Shown: positions 16,037-25,911, numbered from the stretch's first letter. The stretch is 48,388 nucleotides of DNA from an uncultured Bacteroidales bacterium (GCA_902796835.1 CADBQP010000045.1:1-48388); one strand, 5' to 3'. Made by a program: numbers and translations. The notes: a model not told the origin generated them from the sequence alone.

Positions 16037-16044
16037 TACTTTTG
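16037..16044 (+). promoter_or_regulatory. -7 box of the outer-membrane barrel gene
   Basis: TACTTTTG at 16037-16044 followed by CCGCGT. The ATG is 32 bases further on. The T-rich sequence upstream has no exact TTG at the right distance. Confidence 0.5.
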
Positions 16045-16076
16045 CCGCGTTAACTAATCCTAAAATTAACGTAATT

Positions 16077-16646
16077 ATGAAGAAAATTCTTTTGACTGCA
16101 CTATTTGCAGTATTTGCTTTCACAGCAAGCGCACAAGTTTACGTGGGAGGTAGCGCTCAATTCTGGCGCAACTTCGATGCCAACAAAACTCAAGTGACCG
16201 TAGCTCCCGAAGTAGGTTATGTCCTCAGCAGCGACTGGGCCCTTGGCATTTCTCTCGAGTATTCTTATCAGTATCGCGGCGAAACTGCTGTAACCTACAG
16301 CAACAAGGTGAATGCCTTTGGTGTGGCTCCCTATGCTCGCTACACTTTTGCTAACTTTGGCAACGTAAATCTTTTTGTTGACGGCGGCTTCGGATTTATG
16401 GCTTTGAGTTCTAAGAGCAATGGCGATACCGTGAACGGATCGGCATGGCAAGTTGGTTTGAAGCCCGGTGTGGCCGTTAACCTGACTAAGAATCTGAGCT
16501 TCGTGGCTCATGTAGGTTTCGTTGGCTACACCGACTGCAACAACAAGTATAAGCAGCTTGGCTACGACAATCCGTTTGGTGAAAACGGCTTCGGTTGCCG
16601 TGTTGATGGCAGCAACCTCAGATTTGGTCTCTACTACAACTTCTAA
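16077..16646 (+). CDS. Small outer-membrane beta-barrel protein
   Basis: The start at 16077 gives a clear signal peptide (MKKILLTALFAVFAFTASAQ); upstream in-frame codons overlap the promoter. The mature part (about 170 residues) alternates polar and hydrophobic residues in eight or so strands and ends in LRFGLYYNF, the aromatic C-terminus recognised by the BAM complex. It resembles the OmpW/OmpX-like porin-family barrels (OMP_b-brl) of Bacteroidetes. Ligand or pore function unknown. It has its own promoter and shares a terminator with the convergent protease gene. Confidence 0.85.
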   Translation: MKKILLTALFAVFAFTASAQVYVGGSAQFWRNFDANKTQVTVAPEVGYVLSSDWALGISLEYSYQYRGETAVTYSNKVNAFGVAPYARYTFANFGNVNLFVDGGFGFMALSSKSNGDTVNGSAWQVGLKPGVAVNLTKNLSFVAHVGFVGYTDCNNKYKQLGYDNPFGENGFGCRVDGSNLRFGLYYNF

Positions 16647-16674
16647 TCGGAGAAAAGTCTGAGCAATAAGAGAT

Positions 16675-16719
16675 AAAAAAGGATGGCGAAACTCTTCTGC
16701 AGTTTCGCCATCCTTTTTT
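16675..16719. terminator. Bidirectional terminator
   Basis: A perfect 19-bp inverted repeat (16675-16693 with 16701-16719), loop 7. Six A at one end and six T at the other serve both the barrel gene and the convergent M6 protease gene. Confidence 0.93.
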
Positions 16720-16740
16720 ATCGTTATAGGGATTAGGACT

Positions 16741-19587
16741 TTATCTGATGATTTTTTTGTTTCCTATGATGTAGATGCCTTTGCTCAACTGATTTACGCG
16801 GCGGCCCTGCAGGTCGTAGATGGCACTTTTGCTGCGCAACTGCGGGTTGTTGATGCCCGTGACGGTGCGCACGTTGACAAAGTCTTTCCAGTAGGGTGCG
16901 GCAGCATAGGCTTCGGCAGCCTGCTTGTCGACCACGAGCTCGCACTGTGTCTGGTCAACGAGGGTGAACGGATTGCCTTCGTCGCAAGCAGGTGGGGTGA
17001 GGGCCATAGACTGCAGGCTTTCGAGGCCGGATGCGCTCAGTGCATTGACTCCCACAGAGACGATAGAGGTTGGCAGTTCCGCTTTGGAGTATCGCGACTG
17101 CTCCATGGCATATGGGGCTATGCGGCCCACGCCGTCGGGAACCACCAGAGTGCCCTCGGCAGTCAGCGGAGTCTGAACGAGTGTGAGAGTGGGAAGCTCG
17201 GTGCGCTTCATGTGGATGAAGATTTCCGTAATGTTGCAGGTGGCTGTCGTGGTAAACTCTACTTTCGCAGCTTCGCCGGTCCATACTTTCCCGTTAAGAG
17301 TCCCTTCGTCGGCAGTGAGGCTGACGGTGCTACCCGAGAACTGTATGCTGTCGATGGAGAAGGTGTGGGGGGCCTTGATGATGAGCTTGGCTTCGGCCGC
17401 CGTGCGGAGCCTGATGGTGGACGATGAAGTGCTGGCCCACAAGAATGTAGGTGTTGTCCCGTCGATGAGTTCGAGGGTTGCACCGATTGTGGGATAGAAT
17501 CCTGTGACATGTCCTTCTTCGGGTCGCTGGGTGGAAGTGGAAGTGGGCAGGTTGCCCTTGTTTTCGCTGAAGATGATGGAGGTAATGCTGTCTTCGCCCA
17601 GAGTGGCTTCAGAGTCGGGGAGAGAAAAAAGCGTTCCGTCTATCGACATGAAATAGGGGCTCTTGGGGCTGGCCTCCACTCGCTGCAGGGCGGTGGCTCC
17701 TCTGAAGGCTCCGTTGCCAATGGTTGCCACGCGGTCGCCAATGGTAATGGCTGTCAGTTCGGTGCAGTTGCGGAAGGCGTTGGAGTCGATGGCTACGAAA
17801 CAATACTTAGAATTGTCGAAGCGGAAAACGCTGTCGGGTATGTTTACTTCGCCGCTATAGAGTCCGTTGGCTTTAGGCAGCACGGTGAGCTGTTTGTCTT
17901 TCTCGATGCGTGCCGTCAGGTCTTTGGCCTCTACGGTGTCGCCCACCCAGTAGGCCGAGGCGCTGATGGAGCCATAGGCAAAAGTAATAATCTTGTCGGG
18001 ATCGGTTCTCTTATATGAAATGCTGTAGATGGGTTTTCGAAGGTTGGTGCCCTTAAAGACTTTCGATGACGGTGTGGAGCGGTCGGTGAACATGGCTGTG
18101 CCAGCAGGGTATAGGTCGGTGCTGCTGCTGGAGAGCGTGTTGGAACTCGACACCACCGTGTAGCGCAGGTGGTCGGGTTCTCTGTTCACGAGGTTGCGAC
18201 TCCAGGCGTAGTCGTCATAGTCTACGTGGGTGATGAGCGCTCCGGCTCCCATGTCTTCGGGATACCATGTGTCGGGCATGCGGTGCTCAATGATGAAGTA
18301 TTCCGATGCGTTCGAATCGTTGCGTAGCAGCATGGCGTGGGGCTCCTTGGTAGAGGTCATGGGATAGAGTGTGTAGACGTGTGTTTCGGTGGGTTCGGGA
18401 ATTTTGAGCCATCCCAGGTAGTTCTTTTCGTGGGCCATGTAGCCAATGGGCCGGTAGCCGTTGCCCAGATAGCAGCCCGATTCCATGACGCTCCAATAGC
18501 CTGTGAGCGGTCGGCTGTGGCTGTAGTCTGTGCAATAGATGTCAGGGAGTCCGAGTGCGTGGCCAAACTCATGGACAAAGGTGCCAATTCCCGAGAAGTT
18601 GCCTCTCACCAGTTCGTTGCCGATGAAGACGGAATTGATGCTGATGCCGCCAAAGATGCTGGCATAGTAGGAGCCAAGGTCGAGCTCGCAGGGCCACAGA
18701 TCGTCGGTCTGGCCCGATGTGGCCTGTCCGGTGCCGGCATAGAGCAGGGCTACGAGTGGTACTCCGTTTTCGGTTTTTGTGGTGGCATATTTGTTGAAGT
18801 TTACACCCTGGGTGCGGGCGGCATTCACGGCATCCTGTATGAAGGCCCACAGCAGGGTGTCCTTGGCTGTGCCGCGGTCGCCGCCGTAGTAGCCGGCATT
18901 TTGGGGGAGGGTGACGCGGGCCACAATCTCGAAGTTGGGCTCAAACAGTCCTTTCGATTGAGAGATGAAGTAGTCGCGCACTGAACCCACGCTGCCGTTG
19001 TCGCTGTATCCTTCTTCGTTGAGCCAGCGGTTGTAGCGCTCGTTGGTGCTGCTCGCTTGGAATTTGCGGTCGGCAAATTCTACGAGTACTACGGGAATGG
19101 TGTATTTTCCGATACTGTTCACGGCTCCAGGTCCTGTCTGCCCATAGGTGCCCAGGCCGTTGCGCCACTTTGTGCGGATGCGGTTGGCGCTGATGCGGCT
19201 ACGCTTGACTACAGAGGCATTGATGCGCCCTTTCAGAATTTTGAAAGCCTGGGCTACCGAGGGCGTCTCGCGGGCTAAAGATTGCTCATCGGCGCTGCGC
19301 ATTGAGGCCTCGTGGGCAATGATTTCGGAGGCTGCCAGGTCGCTATTGTCGTTCAGAGCCATGGCGTAGCAATAGTCGCCATTCTCGTTGCGGACGAGGG
19401 CCACATTGTCGATGGTGCCATAGAAGATTATGTCGGTGCGGGCACTCGAAAAGGCGCGCACCTGCAGGGTGGTGCCGTCGCTCTGCTTTACGTCGAAAAG
19501 CGGAAAGCGTGGGTCGTCGAGAGCAGGCTGTGCCAACAAACAGAGAGAGGCAAGCAGCATGCTCAGCAGGAGTAGTGTTTTTTTCAT
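16741..19587 (-). CDS. M6-family secreted metalloprotease with T9SS tail
   Basis: 948 residues from the ATG at 19587, which gives a signal peptide (MKKTLLLLSMLLASLCLLAQ). A 17-codon upstream extension was rejected. The zinc site HEFGHALGLPD has His339, Glu340, His343 and Asp349, and YWSVMESG shortly after supplies the Met-turn, as in immune-inhibitor-A type (M6) peptidases. Beyond the catalytic domain there is a BspA-like leucine-rich segment (about 615-665, SNAFRNCTELTAITIG...), further beta domains, and the sorting tail AIYDLQGRRVNQLSKGIYIIG. It is expected to be exported by T9SS and to act on extracellular proteins. Monocistronic, with a promoter at 19636-19643. Confidence 0.92.
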   Translation of the reverse strand: MKKTLLLLSMLLASLCLLAQPALDDPRFPLFDVKQSDGTTLQVRAFSSARTDIIFYGTIDNVALVRNENGDYCYAMALNDNSDLAASEIIAHEASMRSADEQSLARETPSVAQAFKILKGRINASVVKRSRISANRIRTKWRNGLGTYGQTGPGAVNSIGKYTIPVVLVEFADRKFQASSTNERYNRWLNEEGYSDNGSVGSVRDYFISQSKGLFEPNFEIVARVTLPQNAGYYGGDRGTAKDTLLWAFIQDAVNAARTQGVNFNKYATTKTENGVPLVALLYAGTGQATSGQTDDLWPCELDLGSYYASIFGGISINSVFIGNELVRGNFSGIGTFVHEFGHALGLPDIYCTDYSHSRPLTGYWSVMESGCYLGNGYRPIGYMAHEKNYLGWLKIPEPTETHVYTLYPMTSTKEPHAMLLRNDSNASEYFIIEHRMPDTWYPEDMGAGALITHVDYDDYAWSRNLVNREPDHLRYTVVSSSNTLSSSSTDLYPAGTAMFTDRSTPSSKVFKGTNLRKPIYSISYKRTDPDKIITFAYGSISASAYWVGDTVEAKDLTARIEKDKQLTVLPKANGLYSGEVNIPDSVFRFDNSKYCFVAIDSNAFRNCTELTAITIGDRVATIGNGAFRGATALQRVEASPKSPYFMSIDGTLFSLPDSEATLGEDSITSIIFSENKGNLPTSTSTQRPEEGHVTGFYPTIGATLELIDGTTPTFLWASTSSSTIRLRTAAEAKLIIKAPHTFSIDSIQFSGSTVSLTADEGTLNGKVWTGEAAKVEFTTTATCNITEIFIHMKRTELPTLTLVQTPLTAEGTLVVPDGVGRIAPYAMEQSRYSKAELPTSIVSVGVNALSASGLESLQSMALTPPACDEGNPFTLVDQTQCELVVDKQAAEAYAAAPYWKDFVNVRTVTGINNPQLRSKSAIYDLQGRRVNQLSKGIYIIGNKKIIR

Positions 19588-19635
19588 TGTGGAATAATGA
19601 TATATGTGTTTTTCTTTTTTTATGATATGTGGCGG

Positions 19636-19643
19636 CAAAGATA
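19636..19643 (-). promoter_or_regulatory. -7 box of the M6 protease gene
   Basis: TATCTTTG on the minus strand, about 48 bases before the ATG at 19587. Confidence 0.5.
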
Positions 19644-19741
19644 CACCATATAATATTTATATAGACTTTTGTCATAGATTTTTATGATGAGACGAACGCT
19701 ATTTTTTGCTTTCTTGGAAAAGTTTTTTTGTGAAAAAGGCC

Positions 19742-19749
19742 TAAATTTG
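19742..19749 (+). promoter_or_regulatory. -7 box of ddh
   Basis: TAAATTTG at 19742-19749; a TTG at 19714-19716 would give a long spacer of 25. Leader about 65 bases. Confidence 0.45.
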
Positions 19750-19821
19750 CAGCGCAAATAAAAAGTAATAATCAGCGACATGCCTGTGTGAGGCAGTGTC
19801 GGTTAAAACAAATTGTAAGAT

Positions 19822-20724
19822 ATGGAAAAGAAAATTCGTGCGGCCGTGGTAGGTTACGGCAACATAGGTCGCTACACCGTAGAGGCTCTCGAGGCGGCCC
19901 CCGATTTTGAGGTTGCCGGCATCGTGCGCCGTCAGGGCGCTGCTAATAAGCCGGCCGAGCTGGCTGCCTATGAGGTGGTAGGCGACATTTCGGAACTTCG
20001 CAATGTGGATGTGGCTATTTTGGCCACTCCTACGCGCAAGGTTGAAGAATATGCCAGGCAGATTTTGGCCAAGGGCATCTATACGGTCGACAGTTTCGAC
20101 ATACATGGTCAAATCGTAGACCTCCGTCGCTCGCTCGGCGAGGTGGCAAAGGCCCATGGAGTGGCTGCCATCATCAGTGCGGGCTGGGATCCCGGAAGCG
20201 ACTCCGTGGTGCGTGTGCTGTTGCAGGCCATAGCCCCCAAGGGTGTGAGCTATACTAACTTTGGACCTGGCATGAGCATGGGCCACACCGTGGCAGTGAA
20301 AGCCATCGAGGGTGTGAAGGCGGCCTTGAGCATGACCATCCCTACGGGACAAGGCATACACCGCCGCATGGTGTATGTCGAAGTGGAAGATGGCTATGAA
20401 TTCGACAAGGTGGCAGCCGACATCAAGGCCGATGCCTATTTTGCCAGCGACGAGACCCACGTCATCGAAGTGCCCTGTGTGGACGATGTTATCGACATGG
20501 GTCATGGCGTGAACATGGTGCGCAAGGGTGTGAGCGGTCGCACACAGAATCAGCTCTTCGAGTTCAATATGAAAATCAACAACCCTGCCTTGACGGGTCA
20601 GGTGCTGGTGTGTGCCGCGCGTGCTGCCCTGAAGCAGCGCCCGGGCTGCTATGTGCTTCCCGAGGTGCCTATGCTCGACCTGCTTCCCGGCGATCGCGAA
20701 GAAAATATTCGTCACTTGGTATAA
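19822..20724 (+). CDS. ddh: meso-Diaminopimelate dehydrogenase
   Basis: NADPH enzyme that makes meso-diaminopimelate from tetrahydrodipicolinate in one step, for peptidoglycan and lysine. The 300 residues have a Rossmann GYGNIGRY at 11-18 and ATPTRKVEEYA, DSFDIHGQI and SAGWDPGSDSVVR (about 113-125), with TNFGPGMSMGHTVAVKAI following. All are characteristic of Ddh rather than DapB. It is followed 24 bases later by cstA. Together with murI the window supplies two cell-wall amino-acid enzymes, though in different transcripts. Confidence 0.95.
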   Translation: MEKKIRAAVVGYGNIGRYTVEALEAAPDFEVAGIVRRQGAANKPAELAAYEVVGDISELRNVDVAILATPTRKVEEYARQILAKGIYTVDSFDIHGQIVDLRRSLGEVAKAHGVAAIISAGWDPGSDSVVRVLLQAIAPKGVSYTNFGPGMSMGHTVAVKAIEGVKAALSMTIPTGQGIHRRMVYVEVEDGYEFDKVAADIKADAYFASDETHVIEVPCVDDVIDMGHGVNMVRKGVSGRTQNQLFEFNMKINNPALTGQVLVCAARAALKQRPGCYVLPEVPMLDLLPGDREENIRHLV

Positions 20725-20748
20725 TTCTACAGACGACATCCTAAGGCT

Positions 20749-22203
20749 ATGATAAGTTTCTTGATAAGTATGTGCCTGCTTGTGGTGGGCTATATGGTAT
20801 ATGGACGAATTGTGGAGCGTATTTTCGGGCCCGACAATCGCCTCACTCCTGCCGTGGCAAAGGCTGATGGAGTGGACTACGTGGTGCTGCCGAGCTGGAA
20901 AATCTTCATGATTCAGTTCCTCAACATTGCAGGCACAGGCCCCATCTTTGGCGCCATTATGGGAGCCAAGTTTGGCCCGGCCTCCTATTTATGGATCGTT
21001 TTCGGCTGCATTTTTGCAGGTGCTGTCCACGACTATTTATCGGGAATGATAAGCATGCGTCACGATGGCAAGGGACTGCCCGAATTGGTGGGCGGCTACA
21101 TGGGCAAGGGGTTTAAGCGTTTCGTGCTCATGTTTTCAGTTTTCCTGCTGCTCATGGTGGGTGCCGTGTTCGTATATAGCCCTGCCATTATTTTGGGAAA
21201 CCTTACGCAATCGTGGATGCCCACCTTGCAGCATGCCGTCATGCTTTGGGTGGTAGTGGTGTTTATATACTATGTCATAGCCGCCATGCTGCCCATCGAC
21301 AAGATTATTGCGCGCATCTATCCCCTCTTTGCCTTTTCGCTCATCTTTATGGCCCTGTCGCTCTTTGTGGGGTTGCTCATAAAGTGGCCCTCGCTGCCCG
21401 AGGTATGGCATGGACTGGAAAATCCCGGCCTTGTGGATCAGCCCCTATTCCCCTGCCTGTTCATCACCATAGCCTGCGGCGCATTGAGCGGCTTCCATGC
21501 CACTCAAAGCCCCCTCATGGCCCGCTGCATCAAGAGCGAGCGCATGGGGCGCCCCGTGTTCTATGGCGCCATGATAACCGAGGGTGTCGTGGCCCTGATA
21601 TGGGCTGCCGTGTCGTCCTATTTCTTTTTCGACGGCGGCGCACAGGCCGTGGGCAGCACGCCAGCAGCCAGTGCCCCCGAGGTAGTAATGGCCGTTTCGA
21701 AATCGTGGCTCGGAGTGTTTGGAGGCATTCTGGCCATGCTCGGAGTGGTGGCAGCACCCATAACGAGCGGCGATACCGCCCTGCGCAGCGCACGCCTCAT
21801 CATTGCCGACGCCCTGAACTTTGATCAATCGAGCGTGTCGCGCCGTCTCATGGTGAGCGTCCCCATCTTCGTGGTTACACTCCTGCTGCTGTGGTTTAAC
21901 ATCAATGCCGAGGACAGCTTCAATGTCATTTGGGGATACTTTGGATGGGCCAACCAAACGCTGGCCGTGTTCACGCTATGGACCATCACCGTCTATCTCG
22001 TGCAGCATCGTAAACCCTTCCTTTTTGTGATGATACCGGCCCTTTTCATGACGATGGCCACTACCACCTTCCTTTTCGTTTCAAAGAACGCCTTTGGTCT
22101 GGACCTCACGCTCTCGTGCATCATAGGCGGAGGTGTTTCGCTGCTGGCCCTGCTGTGGTTTCTCAAGTGGGCAAAAAGCGAGCGTCGGCGGCTATGGCGT
22201 TAG
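20749..22203 (+). CDS. cstA: Carbon starvation CstA family transporter (short form)
   Basis: 484 residues with about 12-13 hydrophobic segments. The CstA hallmark sequences are present: NIAGTGPIFGAIMGAKFGP (about 59-77), IFAGAVHDYLSGMISMRHDGKGLPELVG, and SGFHATQSPLMARCIKSE in the middle, and SGDTALRSARLIIAD later. E. coli CstA/BtsT are about 700 residues; this short Bacteroidetes form lacks the large C-terminal part. CstA relatives import peptides or pyruvate, and the substrate here is unknown. Probably cotranscribed with ddh. Confidence 0.88.
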   Translation: MISFLISMCLLVVGYMVYGRIVERIFGPDNRLTPAVAKADGVDYVVLPSWKIFMIQFLNIAGTGPIFGAIMGAKFGPASYLWIVFGCIFAGAVHDYLSGMISMRHDGKGLPELVGGYMGKGFKRFVLMFSVFLLLMVGAVFVYSPAIILGNLTQSWMPTLQHAVMLWVVVVFIYYVIAAMLPIDKIIARIYPLFAFSLIFMALSLFVGLLIKWPSLPEVWHGLENPGLVDQPLFPCLFITIACGALSGFHATQSPLMARCIKSERMGRPVFYGAMITEGVVALIWAAVSSYFFFDGGAQAVGSTPAASAPEVVMAVSKSWLGVFGGILAMLGVVAAPITSGDTALRSARLIIADALNFDQSSVSRRLMVSVPIFVVTLLLLWFNINAEDSFNVIWGYFGWANQTLAVFTLWTITVYLVQHRKPFLFVMIPALFMTMATTTFLFVSKNAFGLDLTLSCIIGGGVSLLALLWFLKWAKSERRRLWR

Positions 22204-22249
22204 GAAAAATCCCGTTTGTCGATAAATATAGGCAATTCGTCTAAAACGT

Positions 22250-22280
22250 TTGGAGGCAAAAGAGGCGATATCTATCTTTG
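22250..22280 (+). promoter_or_regulatory. Promoter of a candidate sRNA
   Basis: TTG at 22250-22252 and TATCTTTG at 22273-22280, spacer 20. This is a full Bacteroidetes consensus, positioned behind cstA with no open reading frame downstream before the terminator at 22341. Confidence 0.6.
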
Positions 22281-22285
22281 CATCA

Positions 22286-22380
22286 GAAAAGAACGAAATC
22301 TCTTCAATCAATAGTTTACAAAATAGTTTTTTAAGGTGAATTCCCTGGTTTGTCGTGATGACACGTCAGGGAGTTTTTTT
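22286..22380 (+). ncRNA. Candidate small RNA between cstA and rpsL
   Basis: The promoter above and the terminator at 22341-22380 delimit a transcript of about 95 bases. The 5' part is A/U-rich and looks unstructured; the 3' part is the terminator hairpin. No known sRNA family is recognised. It could also be only a readthrough-control element for cstA. Confidence 0.45.
22341..22380 (+). terminator. Intrinsic terminator upstream of the str operon
   Basis: Stem 22341-22354 with 22360-22373 (one mismatch and three G-T pairs), 5-base loop, then seven T. Ends the candidate sRNA and also readthrough from cstA. Confidence 0.8.
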
Positions 22381-22390
22381 GTATGTGTGG

Positions 22391-22473
22391 TATCAGTTGG
22401 CCCTATTGTAGAAACAGTTGGCTCGAGAGTTCGTTTTATCGGGCCGACAGAAAAACAGATGAGCCAACTATTC
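22391..22473. repeat. 21-bp phased palindromic repeat array, copy B
   Basis: Four degenerate units begin at 22397 (TTGGCCC), 22418 (TTGGCTC), 22439 (TCGGGCC) and 22459 (ATGAGCC), with spacings of 21, 21 and 20 bp. It lies between the terminator at 22341-22380 and the rpsL promoter, whose -33 element starts at 22537. Confidence 0.7.
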
Positions 22474-22536
22474 AGTCGCGATGCGGCGTCAGACCCCTTG
22501 CTGGCGAAAAAAAACAAATTAGGGCCTGAAATATTT

Positions 22537-22566
22537 TTGCAGTTTGTTTTGTTTGTCGTAACTTTG
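22537..22566 (+). promoter_or_regulatory. Promoter of the str operon
   Basis: TTG at 22537-22539 (within TTTTTGC) and TAACTTTG at 22559-22566, spacer 19. This is a near-ideal promoter. Start predicted near 22572; the leader of about 79 bases opens with a hairpin (CGAAAAGG at 22572-22579 with CC...TTTTTCG ending at 22598). Confidence 0.75.
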
Positions 22567-22650
22567 CACCCCGAAAAGGTGTATTGTGCCCTTTTTCGAA
22601 CCGATAAGAATACAATAAAACAATATATAAATAATTAAAAATCAACACAA

Positions 22651-23034
<384 letters not shown>

Positions 23035-23044
23035 AACAAACAAA

Positions 23045-23157
23045 GTTTGGTGAAGGCAACTGAGCAGCGACACACCATATATATAATATTATATATTAGG
23101 CCCAATGGCCCTGGCAGTTGCCCTCGCCAAACCTCTAAAAACAAACCACCTGGTTTG
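23045..23157 (+). promoter_or_regulatory. Multi-hairpin element between rpsL and rpsG
   Basis: An 18-position outer stem (23045-23062 with 23115-23132; one A-C mismatch, one G-U) encloses an 18-bp A/T palindrome (23079-23096) and GGCC-caat-GGCC (23099-23110). A further hairpin, CAAACC with GGTTTG (23142-23157), follows. In E. coli the rpsL-rpsG gap carries the S7 autoregulatory site; the same role here is an inference. Confidence 0.55.
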
Positions 23158-23229
23158 CAAAGGGTTGAGTAAACGCTCCAACGGGAGTATTGAAGAACAC
23201 TAAGCAGCCTCAAAAAATTAATTAAAGAC

Positions 23230-23706
23230 ATGCGTAAAGCTAAACCAAAGAAGCGTGTGATCCTGCCGGATCCCGTTTACGGAGACCAGAAAGTTTCCAA
23301 ATTTGTGAACCACCTCATGCTCGATGGTAAGAAGAGCATATCCTACAAAATCTTCTATCACGCCCTCGAAATCGTAGGTGAAAAGATGAAAGACAACGAG
23401 CTCTCTCCCCTCGAAATCTGGAAGACTGCGCTCGACAAAGTTACCCCTCAAGTAGAAGTAAAATCTCGTCGCATTGGCGGTGCCACCTTCCAGGTGCCCA
23501 CCGAGCTTCGCCCCGAGCGCAAGGAAAGCGTGTCGATGAAAAACCTCATCAACTTTGCACGCAAGCGTGGCGGCAAAACCATGGCCGACAAGCTCGCTTC
23601 CGAAATAATGGATGCCTTCAATGAGCAAGGCGGCGCCTTCAAGCGCAAGGAAGACATGCACCGCATGGCCGAGGCAAACCGCGCCTTCGCACACTTCCGC
23701 TTCTAA
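23230..23706 (+). CDS. rpsG: 30S ribosomal protein S7
   Basis: 158 residues, primary 16S rRNA binder that nucleates assembly of the 30S head. The beta-ribbon segment [24 protein letters not shown] (about 76-99) and [21 protein letters not shown] at the end are typical. S7 is the translational repressor of the str operon in E. coli. Here the gene is preceded by a strongly structured intercistronic region and followed by fusA after 60 bases. Confidence 0.98.
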   Translation: MRKAKPKKRVILPDPVYGDQKVSKFVNHLMLDGKKSISYKIFYHALEIVGEKMKDNELSPLEIWKTALDKVTPQVEVKSRRIGGATFQVPTELRPERKESVSMKNLINFARKRGGKTMADKLASEIMDAFNEQGGAFKRKEDMHRMAEANRAFAHFRF

Positions 23707-23766
23707 TCTCAAAAGAAGAAACTTCACAAATCAATATCTTTCATATACAAAGAAGGTAAAAAGAAC

Positions 23767-25887
23767 ATGGCAAAACACGATTTGCATCTGACGCGTAATA
23801 TCGGCATCATGGCCCACATCGATGCCGGTAAGACCACCACCTCAGAGCGTATCCTGTTCTATACAGGTAAAACCCACAAAATCGGTGAGGTGCACGATGG
23901 CGCCGCCACCATGGACTGGATGGCTCAAGAGCAAGAACGAGGCATCACCATCACCTCGGCTGCCACCACCTGCTCTTGGACATGGCAAGACAAACAGTTC
24001 AAAATCAACCTCATCGACACTCCGGGACACGTAGACTTCACAGCCGAAGTAGAGCGCTCGCTCCGTGTGCTCGATGGAGCAGTGGCCACATATTGCGCCG
24101 TAGGCGGTGTGCAGCCACAGTCTGAAACCGTATGGCGTCAGGCCGATAAATACAACGTACCCCGCATAGGATACGTAAACAAAATGGACCGTTCGGGTGC
24201 CGACTTCTATGAAGTAGTGCGTCAAATGAAAGACGTGCTCGGAGCCACACCTTGCGTGCTCTCCATTCCCATCGGATCAGAAGAAAACTTCAAAGGCATT
24301 GTCGACCTCATCAAGATGAAAGCCATCCTTTGGCACGACGAGACTATGGGCGCCGACTATGACGTAGAAGAAATCCCCGCCGACCTTCAGGCCGAAGCCG
24401 AAGAGTGGAGAGGAAAAATGATTGAGGCGGCCGCCGAATGCGACGAAACCCTCATGGAAAAATTCTTCGAAGATCCCGACAGCATCACCGAAGAAGAACT
24501 CGTGGCAGCCATCCGCAAGGGCACCATCGCCATGGAAATCACTCCCATGACCTGCGGCTCGTCGTTCAAGAATAAGGGTGTGCAAACTCTGCTCGACTAT
24601 GTCTGCATGTTCCTGCCCAGCCCCCTCGACACCCCCAACGTAGTAGGTACCAACCCCACCACCGGCGAGGAAGAAGACCGCAAGCCCTCCGAAGAAGAGA
24701 AAACCAGTGCACTGGCCTTCAAAATTGCTACCGACCCATACGTGGGACGTCTCACCTTCTTCCGTGTCTATTCGGGTAAGATCGAGAGCGGTTCCTACAT
24801 CTACAACGTGCGCTCCGGGAAAAAAGAGCGCGTGAGCCGCCTCTTCCAGATGCACTCCAACCACCAAAATCCCGTTGAAGTTATCTCGGCCGGCGACATC
24901 GGTGCAGGCGTAGGTTTCAAAGACATCCGCACAGGCGACACCCTCTGCGACGAAGATGCACCCATCGTGCTCGAATCGATGGACTTCCCCGATCCCGTTA
25001 TCGCCATCGCCGTGGAGCCCAAGACTCAGAAAGACCTCGACAAACTCTCGAACGGACTGGCCAAGCTCGCCGAAGAAGACCCCACCTTCACCGTACACAC
25101 CGACGAGCAAAGCGGACAAACCGTTATCAGCGGTATGGGTGAACTCCACCTCGACATCATCATCGACCGCCTCAAGCGCGAGTTCAAGGTAGAGTGCAAT
25201 CAGGGTAAGCCCCAGGTTAACTACAAGGAGGCCATCACCGAAACTGTCAACCTTCGCGAAGTCTACAAGAAACAGACCGGTGGCCGCGGTAAGTTTGCCG
25301 ACATCATTGTCAACGTGGGCCCCGTAGACGAAGACTACAAAGAAGGCGGCCTGCAGTTCGTCAACAAAGTAACTGGCGGTAACATTCCCAAGGAATTCAT
25401 TCCCAGCGTGCAGAAAGGTTTCGAGTCGGCTATGAAGACCGGCGTTCTCGGTGGCTATCCCGTTGACAGCCTCAAAGTAGAACTCCTCGACGGTTCGTTC
25501 CACCCCGTAGACTCCGACCAGCTCTCGTTCGAAGTAGCAGCCATCAGCGCCTATCGCAACGCCTGCGCCAAGGCCGGCCCCGTGTTGCTCGAACCCATCA
25601 TGAAGCTCGAAGTCGACACCCCCGAAGAAAACATGGGCGACGTAATCGGCGACCTCAACAAGCGTCGCGGACAAGTAGAAGGCATGGAAAGCACCCGCAG
25701 CGGCAGCCGTCTGGTGAAAGCCATGGTGCCCCTGGCCGAAATGTTCGGCTACGTGACAGCTCTTCGTACCATCACTTCGGGACGTGCCACCAGCTCCATG
25801 ACCTACGACCACCACGCACCCCTCAGCTCAAGCATCGCACGCACCGTGCTCGAAGAAGTCAAGGGACGCGTAGACCTCGTAAAATAA
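23767..25887 (+). CDS. fusA: Elongation factor G
   Basis: Translocation GTPase, 706 residues, full length. G1 [15 protein letters not shown] (about 17-31), switch [11 protein letters not shown]4 NKMD and the RGITI switch I motif are intact, followed by domain II, III and the domain IV/V segments through [11 protein letters not shown]. The gene has distinctly more C-ending, high-expression codons than its non-ribosomal neighbours. It sits between rpsG and rpsJ; tuf is not here. Confidence 0.98.
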   Translation: MAKHDLHLTRNIGIMAHIDAGKTTTSERILFYTGKTHKIGEVHDGAATMDWMAQEQERGITITSAATTCSWTWQDKQFKINLIDTPGHVDFTAEVERSLRVLDGAVATYCAVGGVQPQSETVWRQADKYNVPRIGYVNKMDRSGADFYEVVRQMKDVLGATPCVLSIPIGSEENFKGIVDLIKMKAILWHDETMGADYDVEEIPADLQAEAEEWRGKMIEAAAECDETLMEKFFEDPDSITEEELVAAIRKGTIAMEITPMTCGSSFKNKGVQTLLDYVCMFLPSPLDTPNVVGTNPTTGEEEDRKPSEEEKTSALAFKIATDPYVGRLTFFRVYSGKIESGSYIYNVRSGKKERVSRLFQMHSNHQNPVEVISAGDIGAGVGFKDIRTGDTLCDEDAPIVLESMDFPDPVIAIAVEPKTQKDLDKLSNGLAKLAEEDPTFTVHTDEQSGQTVISGMGELHLDIIIDRLKREFKVECNQGKPQVNYKEAITETVNLREVYKKQTGGRGKFADIIVNVGPVDEDYKEGGLQFVNKVTGGNIPKEFIPSVQKGFESAMKTGVLGGYPVDSLKVELLDGSFHPVDSDQLSFEVAAISAYRNACAKAGPVLLEPIMKLEVDTPEENMGDVIGDLNKRRGQVEGMESTRSGSRLVKAMVPLAEMFGYVTALRTITSGRATSSMTYDHHAPLSSSIARTVLEEVKGRVDLVK

Positions 25888-25911
25888 ATTTCTATAATCA
25901 TAAAAAACGCC

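Noticed and set aside
22336-22638. 100-codon frame between cstA and rpsL
   Set aside because: It runs through a terminator, the repeat array and the rpsL promoter; not a gene.
24277-25815. 512-codon open frame antisense to fusA
   Set aside because: Its composition (runs of Val/Gly/His/Phe) is the mirror of the codon bias of fusA; fusA itself is unmistakable.
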